Source of the DNA: Bacteroidales bacterium
GTDB lineage: Bacteria > Bacteroidota > Bacteroidia > Bacteroidales > UBA7960
NCBI GenBank assembly: GCA_007125275.1
Contig: SLDN01000028.1
Location: 1-7,027, forward strand
Direction of reading: 5' to 3'
Length of the DNA: 7,027 nucleotides
Shown piece after piece: positions 6,211 to 7,027 of this stretch. Made by a program: the position numbers and the translations under genes. Numbering within the stretch: position 1 is the stretch's first letter; every line of letters begins with the position of its first letter. The notes under the pieces were generated by a model. The model saw nothing but the letters and a program-made list of their open reading frames with translations, did not search any database and had not been told where the DNA came from.

Positions 6211-6258
6211 GATGTAATTTGGTTCTGCTGAAGAACTTAAACTGTTATTGGTAAGACC

Positions 6259-7027
6259 ATGCAAATCCAGTCTGTGCACATTGACAATGCAAAATTAATA
6301 GAGGGCAGTGTGTATCAATTCAGGGTTTTGAAAACCGTTTCCCTGGCCCCGGAGGATGACTGGTTCGTATTGGAGGATCCTCAAGGCTATAAAATACTGC
6401 TGCCTGAGTTGTTTTATAAAGATTATGGCTTTGCCCCGGGTGATGTTATCAACTGCCGCGTTGACAAGGTCAACTGCAACGGAAAGGTGTTTCTGGAGCC
6501 TGAGCATCCGCATTACCGGGAGGGCGAAGCATACCCGTTTTTAGTCCATTGCAAAGGACAACGAAAAGATATCCTGGGTGCCGACGAATTCTTTTTCATG
6601 GTGACAGATGTCTTCAATAAGCAGTGGAAAGTACGCATCCACTCAAAATCGCTTTGGGATGATCCGCCAAAAAGCATCAAATGCCGGCTGAAACGCATTA
6701 AAAAAGGCATGCTATACTTACAATATGAGCATGATGACGACAAGACCGGTTATCTGGAAATCGGAAAATCATATGACTTTTCGATCATAGACGAAAAAAC
6801 TGACCCGGAGAGTGGCAAGAGCTTCTTTATCCTAAAGGATGAAAATGGCCTAAAGCACTTACTCAATAAAAAATATTACAGACAGTACGGATTTCATACA
6901 GGGGCACACATTCAATGCCTTATAGAAAAGCAAGCTGCCGAAGGGTTCTACTTGCTGGAACCTGCTCATCCGTGTTATGAAACAGGAAAGAAGTATGAGT
7001 TTCCGGTTGACAGGATGGAAGAGATCC
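6259..7027 (+). CDS. Unrecognised protein of tandem OB/S1-like repeats, 3' end cut off by the window edge
   Basis: I translated this frame by hand. ATG 6259 opens 256 codons that run past the right edge; an in-frame TAA just upstream excludes a longer start. I do not recognise the family. The protein has at least three tandem units of 73-80 residues, each opening with a Gly-x-x-Tyr-x-Phe strand at Gly16, Gly89, Gly169 and Gly243 (EGSVYQFRV, EGEAYPFLV, IGKSYDFSI, TGKKYEFPV). Units 1 and 3 share YGF-x-x-G (56-61, 210-215), I-x-C (64-66, 218-220) and a closing EPEHPHY (80-86) or EPAHPCY (234-240); unit 2 keeps the strands but has lost YGF and EPxHP. The order of short strands, with a GD-V-I-x-C-x-V step, resembles S1 or other OB-fold domains, so nucleic-acid binding is possible but inferred. 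There is no signal peptide or membrane helix. It follows pncA by 48 bases. Confidence 0.85.
   Translation, partial: MQIQSVHIDNAKLIEGSVYQFRVLKTVSLAPEDDWFVLEDPQGYKILLPELFYKDYGFAPGDVINCRVDKVNCNGKVFLEPEHPHYREGEAYPFLVHCKGQRKDILGADEFFFMVTDVFNKQWKVRIHSKSLWDDPPKSIKCRLKRIKKGMLYLQYEHDDDKTGYLEIGKSYDFSIIDEKTDPESGKSFFILKDENGLKHLLNKKYYRQYGFHTGAHIQCLIEKQAAEGFYLLEPAHPCYETGKKYEFPVDRMEEI

Noticed and set aside
6216..6223. TAATTTGG as a possible -7 promoter element for the last gene.
   Set aside because: It misses the TAnnTTTG consensus in the key TTTG part, and no -33 TTG at the right distance was seen.

Overview
The window looks like chromosomal DNA of a Bacteroidota bacterium, probably from the Bacteroidales side of the phylum. 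The evidence is a DUF4199 membrane protein, -7 promoter elements of the form TAnnTTTG characteristic of this phylum, genes without clear Shine-Dalgarno sites, and a compact 4.5S-type SRP RNA of the kind seen in Bacteroidota. No mobile element, phage gene, CRISPR array, tRNA or rRNA is visible. Most of the region reads as ordinary housekeeping DNA.

Left part (1-1603, minus strand): a two-gene unit reads leftwards. It holds a small four-helix DUF4199 membrane protein and then a family 2 glycosyltransferase that runs off the left edge. The glycosyltransferase has no ATG in a sensible place and probably starts at TTG. Centre-left (1604-1924): a 321-base intergenic region carries back-to-back promoter elements, the signal recognition particle RNA gene (ffs) on the plus strand, and a stretch of 7-8 base tandem repeats ending at the next start codon.

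Right part (1925-7027, plus strand): five genes all read rightwards. They are a TalC-type transaldolase, an NfeD-family membrane serine protease with its own likely promoter, nicotinate phosphoribosyltransferase (pncB), nicotinamidase (pncA), and the first 256 codons of an unrecognised protein that runs off the right edge. PncA turns nicotinamide into nicotinate and PncB turns nicotinate into NaMN, so the pair is the Preiss-Handler arm of NAD salvage.

Most worth a second look are the final partial gene, built from tandem 73-80 residue beta-rich repeats that look OB/S1-like and carry an EPxHPxY motif, and a 7-base periodic repeat (consensus AACCAGT) that fills the spacers directly in front of the transaldolase and pncA start codons. 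Smaller points are transaldolase rather than fructose-6-phosphate aldolase active-site residues in the TalC protein, and a 20-base tandem duplication across the nfeD stop codon.
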